Origin: Meinhardsimonia xiamenensis
GTDB taxonomy: Bacteria; Pseudomonadota; Alphaproteobacteria; Rhodobacterales; Rhodobacteraceae
Length of the DNA: 64,000 bases
Reading direction: 5' to 3'
NCBI RefSeq assembly: GCF_900102905.1
Contig: NZ_FNFV01000003.1
Span: 186,001-250,000, forward strand
A program made the translations under genes and the position numbers. Below are positions 1 to 9,067 of this stretch, piece after piece (position 1 is the stretch's first letter; every line of letters begins with the position of its first letter). The notes below the pieces were generated by a model that worked only from the letters and a program-made list of their open reading frames with translations, was not told the DNA's origin and searched no databases.

Positions 1-66
1 CATGGCGCGGACGAGCGCCAGATTGAAGCCGTGAGGAGCCCATGTACCAAGGAAAGGGACAAGACG

Positions 67-231
67 ATGAACGGCTTTTTCGACCAGCTCCGCGAGCGTG
101 CCCGCAAGCGCGCCCTCTACCGCCGCACCGTGCGCGAGATCCGCTCGATGCCCGACAGCGTTGCCCGCGATCTCGGCATCTACCGCGGCGAGGCCGAGCG
201 CATCGCGCGCGAGGCGGTTTACGGTCAATGA
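67..231 (+). CDS. DUF1127 small basic protein (54 aa)
   Basis: A 54-residue Arg-rich protein starting MNGFFDQLRERARKRALYRR. The C-terminal half contains the DUF1127 pattern: an amphipathic helix (TVREIRSMP), then LxRDLGIxRxE, here VARDLGIYRGEAERIAREAV. Proteins of this size and composition are abundant in Alphaproteobacteria, and some act in RNA turnover or phosphate and stress physiology; no specific role can be read here. I chose ATG 67 because an AAAGGGA ribosome site lies just upstream and the family begins near this point; an in-frame upstream extension to base 31 has no such site. It is convergent with coaD, with no obvious terminator in the 60 bases between them. Confidence 0.85.
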   Translation: MNGFFDQLRERARKRALYRRTVREIRSMPDSVARDLGIYRGEAERIAREAVYGQ

Positions 232-291
232 CACCGAACCGACCGGGGCCGCAGCGGTTGCAGCGCGGCCCCCGGTCCATTCGCTTCCGCG

Positions 292-792
292 CTATTCCGC
301 GCGTCCGAGTTTCTCGTAGAGCGCCTTGCGCACACCGGGTGTGACGAACTTCGACACGTCACCGCCCAGCCGCGCGATCTCCTTGACCAGACGCGAGGCG
401 ATCGCCTGATGCCGGGCCTCGGCCATCAGGAAGACCGTCTCGATGGAGCTGTCGAGCGCGCGGTTCATCCCCACCATCTGATATTCGTACTCGAAGTCGG
501 CCACGGCGCGCAGCCCGCGCACGATCACCTTCGCCCCCACGTCATGGGCGCAGTCGATCAGCAGGTTCTCGAAGGGATGGGCAATGATTTCGGCGCCCGT
601 GGCCCGCGCGAGCGTGCCGCATTCCTCCTCGATCATCGCCACCCGCTCCTCGAGGCTGAACATCGGCCCCTTGTCGCGGTTGACGGCGACGCCGATCACC
701 AGCCGGTCGAAAAGCCGCGCCGCGCGTTCGATGATGTCGAGATGGCCCAGCGTCACCGGATCGAAGGTGCCGGGATAGAGAGCGATGCGCAT
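292..792 (-). CDS. coaD: Phosphopantetheine adenylyltransferase
   Basis: Cytoplasmic enzyme of coenzyme A synthesis that transfers AMP from ATP to 4'-phosphopantetheine, giving dephospho-CoA. The 166-aa product begins MRIALYPGTFDPVTLGHLDI, carrying the nucleotidyltransferase TxGH motif (residues 14-17), and has the second signature IVRGLRAVADFEYEYQM in the middle, with SRLVKEIARLGGDVSKFV near the C-terminus. The length is normal for CoaD. The start at 792 is preceded by AGGGGAGG on the coding strand; a 15-codon upstream extension is possible but lacks family similarity. The downstream CBS-protein gene lies on the same strand further upstream, separated by 87 bases. Confidence 0.95.
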   Translation of the reverse strand: MRIALYPGTFDPVTLGHLDIIERAARLFDRLVIGVAVNRDKGPMFSLEERVAMIEEECGTLARATGAEIIAHPFENLLIDCAHDVGAKVIVRGLRAVADFEYEYQMVGMNRALDSSIETVFLMAEARHQAIASRLVKEIARLGGDVSKFVTPGVRKALYEKLGRAE

Positions 793-879
793 GTGCCTCC
801 CCTGCGCCATTGGCGGTCCGCCGGCAACAGACGCCATCGCGCGCCCGGATGCAAGGCCCCGCCCGCGAACCGGGCCGGC

Positions 880-1314
880 TCAGTGGCCCATGATCATGCC
901 GGTGAGCGCTTCCTTCTCCATCGAAAGCTCGTCGAGGCGCGCCTTGACCACATCTCCGATGGAGATCAGCCCGATCATGCGGTCTCCCTCGACAACCGGC
1001 ATGTGCCGGAAGCGCCCCTCGGTCATGCGCGACAGGATCTCGTCCGCCTTCTGGTCTGCGGTGCAGGTGACAGGCTCGCGGGTCATGATTGTGTCGACGG
1101 TGGTGCGCAGGCAGGCGTCGCCCGACCTGCCCAGCTCGCGCACGATGTCGCGTTCGGAGATGATCCCCTCCGGCCGCTCGCCGTCGGAGGAGACGACCAG
1201 CGCCCCGATGCGCTTCTCGGAGAGGATCCGCGCCGCCTCCGACACCGGCGCGTCCGGCCGAATGGTGGCCACGCTCTGGTCGCCCTTGGCTTTCAGGATC
1301 TGCTTGACGAGCAT
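880..1314 (-). CDS. Tandem CBS-domain protein
   Basis: A 144-aa soluble protein made almost entirely of two CBS motifs: residues about 8-65 (ATIRPDAPVSEAARILSEKR, then GIISERDIVREL) and about 75-130 (VTCTADQKADEILSRMTEGR, then RHMPVVEGDRMIGLISIGDV). Such stand-alone pairs form a Bateman module that binds adenosine nucleotides such as AMP, ATP or NADH and regulates partners; the ligand cannot be told from sequence. A strong GGAGGAGGA ribosome site sits just before ATG 1314. It lies between coaD and a LysR gene, all on the minus strand, without tight spacing. Related alphaproteobacterial proteins are annotated only as CBS-domain proteins. Confidence 0.88.
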   Translation of the reverse strand: MLVKQILKAKGDQSVATIRPDAPVSEAARILSEKRIGALVVSSDGERPEGIISERDIVRELGRSGDACLRTTVDTIMTREPVTCTADQKADEILSRMTEGRFRHMPVVEGDRMIGLISIGDVVKARLDELSMEKEALTGMIMGH

Positions 1315-1369
1315 GTCGTTTTCCTCCTCCGTCAGTTGCCGACAGCGTCGCGTCGGCCGCAGCGGTCTG

Positions 1370-2266
1370 TCAAGCCTTTGTCATGTCCTGCAGCCGCGCC
1401 ACTTCGGCCGGAAGCGCCTCGAGCAATGCGGCGGCAAAACGGTTGAGCCGTTCCACGCGCCGGTCGTCGGCATGGCGGACGAGATAGAAGCTGCGGGTGA
1501 GGGCGATTTCCTCGGGCAATACCCTTACCACCCGCGGGGCGAAGGGCAGGGCGAAGTCATGCACGATGCCGAGCCCGGCCCCCTCGCGGATCGCGGCCAG
1601 CTGCACCGGCACCGAATTGGAGGCCAGATGCACCCGCTCGGCGCCGATCTCGTCAAGATAGTCAAGCTCGCGGTCGAAGATCATGTCCGGGATGTAGCCG
1701 ACGATGCGGTGACCCTTCAGATCGGCCCGCGAGCGGATTGGCGGGTTGCGGCGCAGATAGGCACGGTGGGCGGCCAGATGCAGCTGATAGTCGGTGATCT
1801 TCTGCACGGTCAGCCGGCCCGACGACGGTGGGCTCACCGCAATGGCCATGTCCGCCTCGCGCTTGGAGAGGTTGAAAACGCGCGGCAGTGCCACGATCTG
1901 GATGTCGAGATCGGGGTTTTCGGCGCCGATGCGGGCGCAGATCTGCGGCAGGAGATAGTTGGCGCAGCCGTCCGGCGCGCCGATGCGCACCTGCCCGCCG
2001 AGCCGCCCGGCCTTGTCGGCAAGCTCGTCGGCGGCGCCGATCACCGCCTGTTCGGCCTCCTCGGCGCGGGCAAGCAGCCGCTGGCCGTCCACCGTCAGCG
2101 CGTAGCCCTGCGGCGACTTGACGAAAAGCGTCGTGCCCAGCGCCTCCTCCAGCCGCTGCATGCGCCGGCCGACGGTTGCCGGGTCGAGCTTCAGCACCCG
2201 CCCCGCGCCGGACAGCGACTCGTGCCTGGCAACTGCCAGAAACACCCTAAGGTCGTCCCAATGCAT
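1370..2266 (-). CDS. LysR-family transcriptional regulator, divergent from mmsA
   Basis: A 298-aa LysR-type regulator. The N-terminal winged helix-turn-helix occupies residues about 1-60 (MHWDDLRVFLAVARHESLSG, GAGRVLKLDPATVGRRMQRL), followed by a periplasmic-binding-protein-like effector domain. I place the start at 2266, where the product begins at the family consensus; a 21-codon extension upstream is possible. It is transcribed away from mmsA across a 150-bp gap, so control of mmsA and of itself is the simple inference. The effector is unknown, perhaps a valine-catabolism intermediate. The gap holds a 10-bp tandem repeat (see the separate entry). Confidence 0.85.
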   Translation of the reverse strand: MHWDDLRVFLAVARHESLSGAGRVLKLDPATVGRRMQRLEEALGTTLFVKSPQGYALTVDGQRLLARAEEAEQAVIGAADELADKAGRLGGQVRIGAPDGCANYLLPQICARIGAENPDLDIQIVALPRVFNLSKREADMAIAVSPPSSGRLTVQKITDYQLHLAAHRAYLRRNPPIRSRADLKGHRIVGYIPDMIFDRELDYLDEIGAERVHLASNSVPVQLAAIREGAGLGIVHDFALPFAPRVVRVLPEEIALTRSFYLVRHADDRRVERLNRFAAALLEALPAEVARLQDMTKA

Positions 2267-2367
2267 GGCTGACGCACCCTCATTCGTGCAAAATGCCTTT
2301 GAAAGACTGCTTCTTTTCCCCACAATCATGCAAGGGTAATCTCGGCCATGTCAGGAAACGGAGCGCC

Positions 2368-2387
2368 GGCGCATGATGGCGCATGAT
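2368..2387. promoter_or_regulatory. 10-bp tandem direct repeat in the lysR-mmsA intergenic region
   Basis: GGCGCATGAT occurs twice head to tail, one helical turn apart, about 30 bp upstream of the mmsA start codon. Placement between a LysR gene and its divergent neighbour makes an operator possible, but the repeat is not the inverted T-N11-A form usual for LysR proteins. Confidence 0.35.
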
Positions 2388-2416
2388 CGTGGCGCTCGAG
2401 GTCGGGAGGATTTCCC

Positions 2417-3916
2417 ATGCAGGAACTTGGTCACTACATCAACGGCACGCGCGTGAAGGGTCAGTCGGGGCGCTTTGCCGATGTCTACAACCCCGCGACC
2501 GGGGAGGTGCAGGCGCGCGTCGCCCTCGCCAATGCCGAGGAAGTCGCCTATGCGGTGGACATCGCCCGCGATGCCCAGCCCGGCTGGGCCGAGGTCAACC
2601 CCCAGCGCCGTGCGCGGGTGATGATGGAGTTCGTCCGGCTTCTTAACCGCGACATGGACAAGCTTGCCGAGGCGCTTTCGCGCGAGCACGGCAAGACGCT
2701 GCCCGACGCCAGGGGCGACATCCAGCGCGGGCTCGAGGTGGTGGAGTTCTGCATCGGCGCGCCGCATCTTCTGAAGGGCGAGTTCACCGATGGCGCCGGC
2801 CCCGGCATCGACATGTATTCGATGCGCCAACCTCTGGGCGTGGTGGCGGGCATCACGCCCTTCAACTTCCCCGCCATGATCCCGATGTGGCAGTTTGCGC
2901 CCGCCATTGCCGCGGGCAACGCCTTCATCCTGAAGCCCTCCGAGCGCGACCCCTCCGTGCCGCTGATGCTCGCGGAGCTGATGGAGGAGGCCGGCCTGCC
3001 CAAGGGCATCCTGCAGGTGGTCAACGGCGACAAGGAGGCGGTCGATGCCATCCTTGATGATCCGATCATCCAGGCGGTTTCTTTCGTCGGCTCCACGCCC
3101 GTCGCGCAATACATCTACGCCCGCGCCTGTGCGACCGGCAAGCGCGCCCAGTGCTTCGGCGGGGCGAAGAACCACATGATCGTCATGCCCGATGCCGACA
3201 TGGATCAGGCCGCCGATGCGCTGGTGGGCGCGGGCTATGGTGCCGCCGGCGAGCGCTGCATGGCGATCTCGGTGGCGGTCCCGGTAGGCGAGAAGACCGC
3301 CGATGCGCTGATCGAGAAGCTCATCCCGCGCATCGAGAAGCTCCGGGTCGGCCCCTACACTGCTGGCGACGATGTGGATTTCGGCCCGCTGGTGACCGAA
3401 GCGGCCAAGAACCGCGTGCTGGGGCTGATCGAGAAGGGCATCGAGGAGGGCGCCAAGCTCGTCGTCGACAACCGCGACTTCACGCTGCAGGGTTACGAGA
3501 AAGGCTTCTTTGTCGGCCCGCACCTCTTCGACCACGTCACGCCGGAGATGGAGATCTACAAGACCGAGATCTTCGGCCCCGTGCTCTCCACCGTGCGCGC
3601 CGGTTCCTACGAGGAGGCGCTGCATCTGGCGATGGATCACGAATACGGCAACGGCGTGGCCATCTTCACCCGCGACGGCGACACGGCGCGCGACTTCGCG
3701 CATCGGGTCAACGTCGGGATGGTGGGCATCAACGTGCCGATCCCGGTGCCGCTCGCCTATCACACCTTCGGCGGCTGGAAGAAGTCGATGTTCGGCGATC
3801 TCAACCAGCACGGGCCCGATTCCTTCCGTTTCTTCACCCGCACCAAGACGGTCACCTCGCGCTGGCCGTCGGGGCTGAAGGAAGGCGGCGAATTCCACTT
3901 CAAGGCGATGGACTGA
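2417..3916 (+). CDS. mmsA: Methylmalonate-semialdehyde dehydrogenase (CoA-acylating)
   Basis: Catalyses the last step of valine degradation: methylmalonate semialdehyde plus CoA and NAD+ to propionyl-CoA, CO2 and NADH; it can also act on malonate semialdehyde. The 499-aa aldehyde-dehydrogenase-fold protein has the family-specific Asn in GITPFNFPAMIPMW (N149), cofactor-loop residues FILKPSERDPSVP, the SFVGST loop near 222-227, and catalytic Cys281 in GERCMAIS. The general-base Glu of ordinary aldehyde dehydrogenases is not in the usual place, as expected for the CoA-dependent MmsA/IolA group. GGGAGGA precedes ATG 2417. The other valine genes (acd, HIBCH, mmsB) lie 33 kb away at 36.8-39.9 kb; this gene stands alone beside a LysR regulator. 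Confidence 0.95.
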   Translation: MQELGHYINGTRVKGQSGRFADVYNPATGEVQARVALANAEEVAYAVDIARDAQPGWAEVNPQRRARVMMEFVRLLNRDMDKLAEALSREHGKTLPDARGDIQRGLEVVEFCIGAPHLLKGEFTDGAGPGIDMYSMRQPLGVVAGITPFNFPAMIPMWQFAPAIAAGNAFILKPSERDPSVPLMLAELMEEAGLPKGILQVVNGDKEAVDAILDDPIIQAVSFVGSTPVAQYIYARACATGKRAQCFGGAKNHMIVMPDADMDQAADALVGAGYGAAGERCMAISVAVPVGEKTADALIEKLIPRIEKLRVGPYTAGDDVDFGPLVTEAAKNRVLGLIEKGIEEGAKLVVDNRDFTLQGYEKGFFVGPHLFDHVTPEMEIYKTEIFGPVLSTVRAGSYEEALHLAMDHEYGNGVAIFTRDGDTARDFAHRVNVGMVGINVPIPVPLAYHTFGGWKKSMFGDLNQHGPDSFRFFTRTKTVTSRWPSGLKEGGEFHFKAMD

Positions 3917-3957
3917 GCCTCGCCACAGCCGTTCGAGCCAGACACCGGCCCGCATGG

Positions 3958-3986
3958 ATGCCCGGCTGCCACAGGTGGCCGGGCAT
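3958..3986 (+). terminator. Hairpin downstream of mmsA
   Basis: A perfect 9-bp stem (ATGCCCGGC / GCCGGGCAT) with an 11-nt loop lies 42 bases after the mmsA stop codon and is followed by TCCT rather than a T run. It is a probable transcript-end structure, but a strict intrinsic terminator is not proven. Confidence 0.5.
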
Positions 3987-4093
3987 TCCTGCTCGGAGCC
4001 GTTCGGTCCTCCTTTTCCCACCGCGCGCATTCGGCCTTTCTGAGAACACGCAGTGCCTGTACCTTGTGAGAAGGAGGCGAGGGCGGACGGCAG

Positions 4094-4582
4094 ATGGCGT
4101 GGGACATCCGCATATATCCCGAGCTCGATCTGGCCTGGGTCCGTTACCACGGCGATGTGACCGACGCCGACTACCGCGCCGTCGTCGCCGCCTATCCCGA
4201 GCATCCCGATTTCCGGCTTGGCCAGCGGATGCTGGTGGACCTGCGCGACATGCGCTCGCTGAAGTTCCGCCACCTGCTGGTCATCGCCTTGCAAGCGCGG
4301 ATTGCCGACTACGCCATGAGATCACCCAACGAGATCCTTCAGGTGATCGTCGCGCCGAGTTCTCTGGCGATGAAGGCGACCTCCACCGTGCTGCGCTCCT
4401 GGCGCGGGCTTGCGACCCCCGTCGTGCGCCGCGTGGTCGGCGAGCTTGACGAGGCCGCCACCATTCTCGGCATCGACGAGGCGAAGCTGCACCGCATTGG
4501 TCGGGAAGTTCGCCTGCCCGCGCCTGGCGCGCGCGGCCCTCAACCCGGCCCTTCGGGCGGCGCGAAGGGGTCCGAGGGGTAG
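4094..4582 (+). CDS. SpoIIAA/STAS-like conserved hypothetical protein (paralogue of 35174-35590)
   Basis: A 162-aa protein of unknown function. It begins [20 protein letters not shown] and contains [16 protein letters not shown] near residues 37-52, an SpoIIAA-like (STAS fold) layout of strand, strand, helix. It is clearly homologous to the 138-aa product at 35174-35590: both have HPD-x-R-x-GQ-x2-LVDL, QAR-x-AD, RSW-x-GL and a closing LGI/LGL helix. It has a longer, low-complexity Pro/Gly tail ([18 protein letters not shown]). The last 43 bases overlap the 3' end of truA on the other strand, and the tail sits in this overlap. AAGGAGG lies 16 bases upstream and GAGGG 10 bases upstream of ATG 4094. 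No signal peptide or membrane segment is visible. Confidence 0.75.
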   Translation: MAWDIRIYPELDLAWVRYHGDVTDADYRAVVAAYPEHPDFRLGQRMLVDLRDMRSLKFRHLLVIALQARIADYAMRSPNEILQVIVAPSSLAMKATSTVLRSWRGLATPVVRRVVGELDEAATILGIDEAKLHRIGREVRLPAPGARGPQPGPSGGAKGSEG

Positions 4583-5328
4583 CCCACGCCGGTGAGATAG
4601 AGCCCCTGCGGCGGCGCGACCGGCCCGCAGGCAGCGCGGTCGCGGGCGGCGAGCGCTTCGGCCACGCGCGAGGGCGCCCATGCGCCGGCGCCGACACGCT
4701 CGAGCGTGCCGACGATGGAGCGCACCTGATTGTGCAGAAAGCTGCGCGCGCGCAGATGAAAGCGGTATTCCGCCCCGCCGTCATCGCGCGGGATCTTCTC
4801 GATCTCGATCGCATCGAGGGTCTTGACAGGGCTTTTCGCCTGGCAGAGCGCGGCGCGGAAGGTGGTGAAGTCGTGTCGGCCGATCAGATGCGCCGCGCCG
4901 GCGCGCATCGCCTCCACATCGAGGCGGTGGTTGATCCGCCATGCAAGCCCCGCCTCGAGCGTGAGCGGCGCGCGGCGCGAGATCAGCCGGTAGGTATAGC
5001 GCCGCTCGATGGCGGAGAAGCGGGCGTGCCAGTCGTCCGGCACGCGCGCGGCGGCAAGAATGGCCACCGGATGCGGCTTCAGATGCCAGTTGAGCGCCTC
5101 CGAAAGGCGGAAGGGCTCCCAGTTCCGCCCGAGGTCGCAGTGGGCCACCTGACCGGTGGCGTGAACGCCTGCATCCGTGCGCCCGGCCGCAGCGACGGAC
5201 GGCACCTTGGGCTCGAGCCGGCGCAGTGCCTCCTCCAGCGCCTGTTGCACGGAAGGCTGGCCGGCCTGGCGTTGCCAGCCCGAAAAGGGGCCGCCGTGGT
5301 ATTCGATCTTCAGCGCATAGCGGGGCAT
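4540..5328 (-). CDS. truA: tRNA pseudouridine(38-40) synthase
   Basis: Converts uridines 38-40 in the anticodon stem-loop of many tRNAs to pseudouridine. The 262-aa product starts [20 protein letters not shown], has the catalytic Asp52 in [15 protein letters not shown], the substrate-binding [10 protein letters not shown] and the C-terminal signature [17 protein letters not shown], followed by LYLTGVGYP. Length and domain order are normal for bacterial TruA. The 3' end overlaps the convergent SpoIIAA-like gene by 43 bases. Confidence 0.95.
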   Translation of the reverse strand: MPRYALKIEYHGGPFSGWQRQAGQPSVQQALEEALRRLEPKVPSVAAAGRTDAGVHATGQVAHCDLGRNWEPFRLSEALNWHLKPHPVAILAAARVPDDWHARFSAIERRYTYRLISRRAPLTLEAGLAWRINHRLDVEAMRAGAAHLIGRHDFTTFRAALCQAKSPVKTLDAIEIEKIPRDDGGAEYRFHLRARSFLHNQVRSIVGTLERVGAGAWAPSRVAEALAARDRAACGPVAPPQGLYLTGVGYPSDPFAPPEGPG

Positions 5329-5374
5329 GGCGCGTCTCTAGCGGCGCGGCAGAGCGATGGCAAACAGACGATCT

Positions 5375-6868
5375 TCAGCCTTCGCCTGTCGTCTCCGCCG
5401 GCAGAGAGGCCGCGCCCCCGCGCAACAGCGAGGCATGGGCGGCGACAAGCGCGGCAATCCTGGCGGCAAGCGTTTCGGGGGGCGGGGTCGGCGCGGGGGT
5501 CTCTCCTCCAAGGTGGCTCAGCGCGTGTTCGGCCGTGGCAATCAGCCGTTCACCGGCGAAGAGGGCATGAAACAGCCGCAGCTGCGCCCCCTCACCACTG
5601 TTGACTAGCGTTTCGACATGCAGCCTGTCGCCTGCCTGCGCCTGCCCAAGATGGCGGATGCGGATCTCTGCGGTGACGAAGCTGCCACCCGGCGTGTGCT
5701 CGCAGTCGGAAGCGATGATCTGCAGCACCCGCCGGGTGGCATCGCCGAGGACGTGCGAGTAGCGTTCCTCGCTCATGCGGCCGTCTGCTTCAGCCCAGTC
5801 GGCGGGCACGACCCGCTCGAGGCTGCGGATGGGGCGGGCAAGATCGACCAGATCATCAAAGCGGCGGGGCAGGGAGGATGCCTCCGACAGCGCGGCGTCG
5901 TGGCGGGCGAGCACCTCTCCCGCACCCCAGCCCCGCGCCTTGAGCCCGCGCAGGATGGTGACGAGGTTGGTATCGCGGATGCGCTCAAGCTCGCGGATCG
6001 AGTGCGCGCCCGACTGGGCGTCGGACTGGGAAGCGATTGCCTCCACAAGCGCCTCGTCAAGCTCGGGTACGTCCATCAGTTTCGTCCAGGGCCACTCCAG
6101 CGCCGGGCCGAACTGGGCGAGGAAATGCCGCATCCCCGCCTCGCCGCCGGCGATGCGGTAGGTCTCGAAAAGCCCCATCTGTGCCCATCTCAGCCCGAAG
6201 CCCATGCGGATGGCGTCGTCGATCTCCGCGGTCGTGGCGATCCCGTCCTTGATGAGCCACAGCGCCTCGCGCCAGACCGCCTCGAGCAGCCGGTCGGCGA
6301 TATGGGCGTCGATCTCGCGGCGCAGGTGCAGGGGGTGCATGCCGATCGAGGCGAGAACCGCCTTGGCCTTCTCGACGAGCGCGGGGTCGTTCGCGTCGGT
6401 GGTGACAAGCTCGACAAGCGGCAGGAGATAGACCGGGTTGAAAGGGTGGGCGACGATGATCTGCCCGGGCCATGTCGCGCAGCCCTGAAGCTCGGATGGC
6501 TTGAAGCCAGAGGTCGAGGAGGCGAGCACGGCTGCCTCCGGCGCATGGGCCTGGATCTGCTGGTAGACCTTGCGCTTGAGCTCGAGCCGCTCGGGCACGC
6601 TTTCCTGAATCCAGTCGGCCCCGTGCACCGCCTCCGAGATGGTGGGCACGATCTCGACCCGCCCCTCGGGCGGCAGCGGCGCGTCGGCGAGGCCCGGCAG
6701 GGCAAGGCGGGCGTTGGCGAACACCTCCGCGAGCTTGCGCGGCGCTTCGGGGTCGGGGTCGAAAAGCGCCACCTCCCAGCCCATCAGCGCAAAGCGCGCC
6801 GCCCAGCCACCCCCGATCACTCCGCCGCCGATGATGGCGGCCCGCCCGCGCTCCACCGCCGCGCTCAT
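5375..6868 (-). CDS. cdhAB: L-carnitine 3-dehydrogenase fused to a thioesterase
   Basis: A two-domain enzyme of aerobic carnitine catabolism. Residues 1-320 are a 3-hydroxyacyl-CoA-dehydrogenase-type NAD+ domain: Rossmann motif [18 protein letters not shown] (14-31), [12 protein letters not shown], and [17 protein letters not shown] with the catalytic His. This type oxidises L-carnitine to 3-dehydrocarnitine. Residues about 335-497 ([20 protein letters not shown] onward, with [20 protein letters not shown]) are a hot-dog thioesterase corresponding to the separate CdhB of Pseudomonas. Its ATG overlaps the cdhC stop by 4 bases (ATGA), so the two are translationally coupled. The product should be glycine betaine plus acetoacetate or acetate derivatives. 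The family call is confident; the carnitine substrate is inferred from the cdhC neighbour and fusion layout. Confidence 0.85.
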   Translation of the reverse strand: MSAAVERGRAAIIGGGVIGGGWAARFALMGWEVALFDPDPEAPRKLAEVFANARLALPGLADAPLPPEGRVEIVPTISEAVHGADWIQESVPERLELKRKVYQQIQAHAPEAAVLASSTSGFKPSELQGCATWPGQIIVAHPFNPVYLLPLVELVTTDANDPALVEKAKAVLASIGMHPLHLRREIDAHIADRLLEAVWREALWLIKDGIATTAEIDDAIRMGFGLRWAQMGLFETYRIAGGEAGMRHFLAQFGPALEWPWTKLMDVPELDEALVEAIASQSDAQSGAHSIRELERIRDTNLVTILRGLKARGWGAGEVLARHDAALSEASSLPRRFDDLVDLARPIRSLERVVPADWAEADGRMSEERYSHVLGDATRRVLQIIASDCEHTPGGSFVTAEIRIRHLGQAQAGDRLHVETLVNSGEGAQLRLFHALFAGERLIATAEHALSHLGGETPAPTPPPETLAARIAALVAAHASLLRGGAASLPAETTGEG

Positions 6869-7779
6869 GCCGGCAGGGGCGCGCGCTTGACGAGACCGAG
6901 GCGCGCGCGCACCTCCTCGGGGCCGATGACCCGTGCGCCCATGTTCTCGATGATCGTCACCGCGCGCTCCACGAGCTGGGCGTTGGTGGCGAGAACGCCC
7001 TTCTCGAGATAGAGATTGTCCTCAAGCCCCACCCGCACATTGCCGCCTGCGAGCACCGCGGCGGCGACATATGGCATCTGATTGCGCCCCAGCGAAAAGG
7101 CCGAGAAGGTCCAGCCCTCGGGGACGTTGTTGACCATCGCCATGAAGGTGTTGAGGTCATCGGGCGCGCCCCAGGGGATACCCATGCACAGCTGCACCAG
7201 CGCCGGCGCCTCGAGGATGCCCTCGCGCACGAGTTCCTTGGCATACCAGAGATGGCCGGTGTCGAAGGCCTCGATCTCGGGCTTCACGCCAAGCTCGGTC
7301 ATCATCCGGCCCATCGCCCGCAGCATGCCGGGCGTGTTGACCATCACATAGTCGGCCTCGGCGAAGTTCATGGTGCCGCAGTCGAGGGTGCAGATCTCGG
7401 GCAGGCACTGGCGGATGTGCTCGACCCGCTCGGCGGCCGAGACCATGTCGGTGCCCGCCCCGAGCGGCAGCGGTGCCTCGGGCGGGCCGGTGACGAGATC
7501 GCCGCCCATGCCGGCGGTGAGGTTCAGCACCACGTCAACCTCGGCCTCGCGGATGCGCTCGGTCACCTCGCGGTAGAGCGCCACATCGCGCGCCGGCGCG
7601 CCCGTCTGAGGGTCACGCACATGGCAGTGGACGATCGCCGCGCCCGCCTTTGCCGCCTCGATGGCGCTCTCCGCGATCTGCCGGGGCGAGCGCGGCACAT
7701 GCGGGCTGCGCTCCTGTGTCGAGCCCGATCCGGTAACGGCGCAGGTGATGAAAACCTCGCGGTTCATGGCAAGCGGCAT
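6865..7779 (-). CDS. cdhC: 3-dehydrocarnitine cleavage enzyme (BKACE/DUF849 family)
   Basis: A 304-aa TIM-barrel beta-keto-acid cleavage enzyme. With acetyl-CoA, members split a beta-keto acid into acetoacetate and a CoA ester; next to carnitine dehydrogenase the expected reaction is 3-dehydrocarnitine plus acetyl-CoA to betainyl-CoA and acetoacetate. Visible family features are [10 protein letters not shown], the zinc-site [37 protein letters not shown] and a conserved [11 protein letters not shown] near the C-terminus. I place the start at 7779 because GGGAGG lies 7 bases upstream, giving [17 protein letters not shown]; an extension to 7809 is unsupported. It is coupled to cdhAB by a 4-base overlap and follows an aldo/keto reductase gene on the same strand. 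Confidence 0.85.
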   Translation of the reverse strand: MPLAMNREVFITCAVTGSGSTQERSPHVPRSPRQIAESAIEAAKAGAAIVHCHVRDPQTGAPARDVALYREVTERIREAEVDVVLNLTAGMGGDLVTGPPEAPLPLGAGTDMVSAAERVEHIRQCLPEICTLDCGTMNFAEADYVMVNTPGMLRAMGRMMTELGVKPEIEAFDTGHLWYAKELVREGILEAPALVQLCMGIPWGAPDDLNTFMAMVNNVPEGWTFSAFSLGRNQMPYVAAAVLAGGNVRVGLEDNLYLEKGVLATNAQLVERAVTIIENMGARVIGPEEVRARLGLVKRAPLPA

Positions 7780-7883
7780 GGGCGGACCTCCCTGATTCCC
7801 CGCGCCCATGATGGAGCGGGAGCACAGGCCTCGAACAGCCGTTTGCGACGGCCCGCGCCGCGAATGCGCATCCCGGCGCGGCC

Positions 7884-8927
7884 TCAGAACGGCATCGGAT
7901 GCGCCTTGTGCGCCTCGGCGATCGCCGCGAGCACCTCGTCCGAAAGCTCAAGCTCGGCCGCCGACAGCGCGGTTTCCAGCTGCTCGTCGGTGCTGGCGCC
8001 GAAGATGGAGGCCCCGACGAAGGGGCGCGTGAGCGTCCAGGCCAGCGCCATGGCGTTGACATCGAGGCCATGGGCCTCGGCGATGGCGCGGTAGGCATCG
8101 ACGGCGGGCCAGACGCGGGGCGAGACGCGGCCGTTCAGCGTGGGCTCAACGGCGCGGCGCGTGTTGGGCGGGGTCCGGTCGGGGCCGTACTTGCCCGAGA
8201 TGAGCCCCATGGCAAGCGGCGAGTAGGGCAGAAGATGCACGTTCTCGTTGACGCAGAGCTCGGCGAGGTCGAGATCGGCAAAGCGGCACAGGAGCGAATA
8301 CTCGTTCTGCACCGTGATGGGGCGCGGCAGGCCGTTCTCTTCCGCCAGCCGCAGCCACAGCGCGGTGCCCCATGTGGTTTCGTTCGACAGGCCGAACCAG
8401 CGCACCTTGCCGGCCGTGATCGCCCGGTCCATCGCCTCGAGCACCTCGACCATGTGCGCCACGGTTTCTGCCCGGTCCTGCCCGGAGGGGTCGTAGCTCC
8501 AGTTGCGGCGCATGTGATAGCCGCCGCGCGCCGGCCAGTGCAGCTGGTAGAGGTCGATGAAATCCGTCTTCAGCCGCCGCAGTGAGCCGTCGATCGCTTC
8601 GGGCAGGATCTTCCCGTCGAAGCCCGCGCCGTCGCGCACCGCCTGCGCGCCCTTCCCGGCGGCCTTGGTGGCGAGAATGACCTCGCCCCGCCGGCCGGTG
8701 CGCGCGAACCAGTCGCCGATGATCTCCTCGGTCAGGCCGGCAGTCTCCTTGCGGATCGGATAGGTCGGGTAGATTTCGGCGGTGTCGATGAAGTTGATTC
8801 CGGCCGCAAGCGCGCGGTCGATCTGCCGGTGCGCCTCTTCGGCGGTGTTGCGGCTGCCCCAGTTCATCGAGCCGAGGCAGAGCCGCGAAACCTTCAGGTC
8901 GCTGGTGCCGAGCGTGATGTAGTCCAT
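7884..8927 (-). CDS. Aldo/keto reductase (Tas-like)
   Basis: A 347-aa NADP(H)-dependent oxidoreductase of the aldo/keto reductase superfamily. The N-terminus [20 protein letters not shown] is typical. Catalytic-tetrad candidates are the Asp and Tyr in [12 protein letters not shown], Lys in [10 protein letters not shown] and His in [23 protein letters not shown] and [10 protein letters not shown] line the cofactor side. Length and the insert after LHWP match the Tas subgroup. The start at 8927 has a GGAAGGGA site. It lies 104 bases upstream of cdhC on the same strand; membership of the carnitine operon is possible, but the substrate cannot be inferred. Confidence 0.88.
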   Translation of the reverse strand: MDYITLGTSDLKVSRLCLGSMNWGSRNTAEEAHRQIDRALAAGINFIDTAEIYPTYPIRKETAGLTEEIIGDWFARTGRRGEVILATKAAGKGAQAVRDGAGFDGKILPEAIDGSLRRLKTDFIDLYQLHWPARGGYHMRRNWSYDPSGQDRAETVAHMVEVLEAMDRAITAGKVRWFGLSNETTWGTALWLRLAEENGLPRPITVQNEYSLLCRFADLDLAELCVNENVHLLPYSPLAMGLISGKYGPDRTPPNTRRAVEPTLNGRVSPRVWPAVDAYRAIAEAHGLDVNAMALAWTLTRPFVGASIFGASTDEQLETALSAAELELSDEVLAAIAEAHKAHPMPF

Positions 8928-9001
8928 GCCTGTCCCTTCCGTTGGTCAGGGAAGGGATAGCGCTGCGCTGGGCCTGGTCCAACCCGGCTGGGCAGGAAAC
9001 C

Positions 9002-9059
9002 GGCCGCGCGGAGCGCGGCCAGTCTCGGTTCGCAGGTATCCGGTTCGCGAAAGCCGGAT
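9002..9059 (-). terminator. Two hairpins downstream of the DsrE-like gene
   Basis: Reading the minus strand after the stop at 9068, a hairpin with ATCCGG/CCGGAT arms and a nearly self-complementary TTCGCGAA loop (9038-9059) is followed by a perfect 8-bp stem GGCCGCGC/GCGCGGCC with a 3-nt loop (9002-9020). T runs are short, so factor-assisted termination is likely. Confidence 0.45.
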
Positions 9060-9067
9060 GCGCCCGC

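Noticed and set aside
1-66. A gene fragment at the window edge
   Set aside because: The first 66 bases contain no supported coding signal beyond a possible minus-strand start at base 3 that leaves the window at once.
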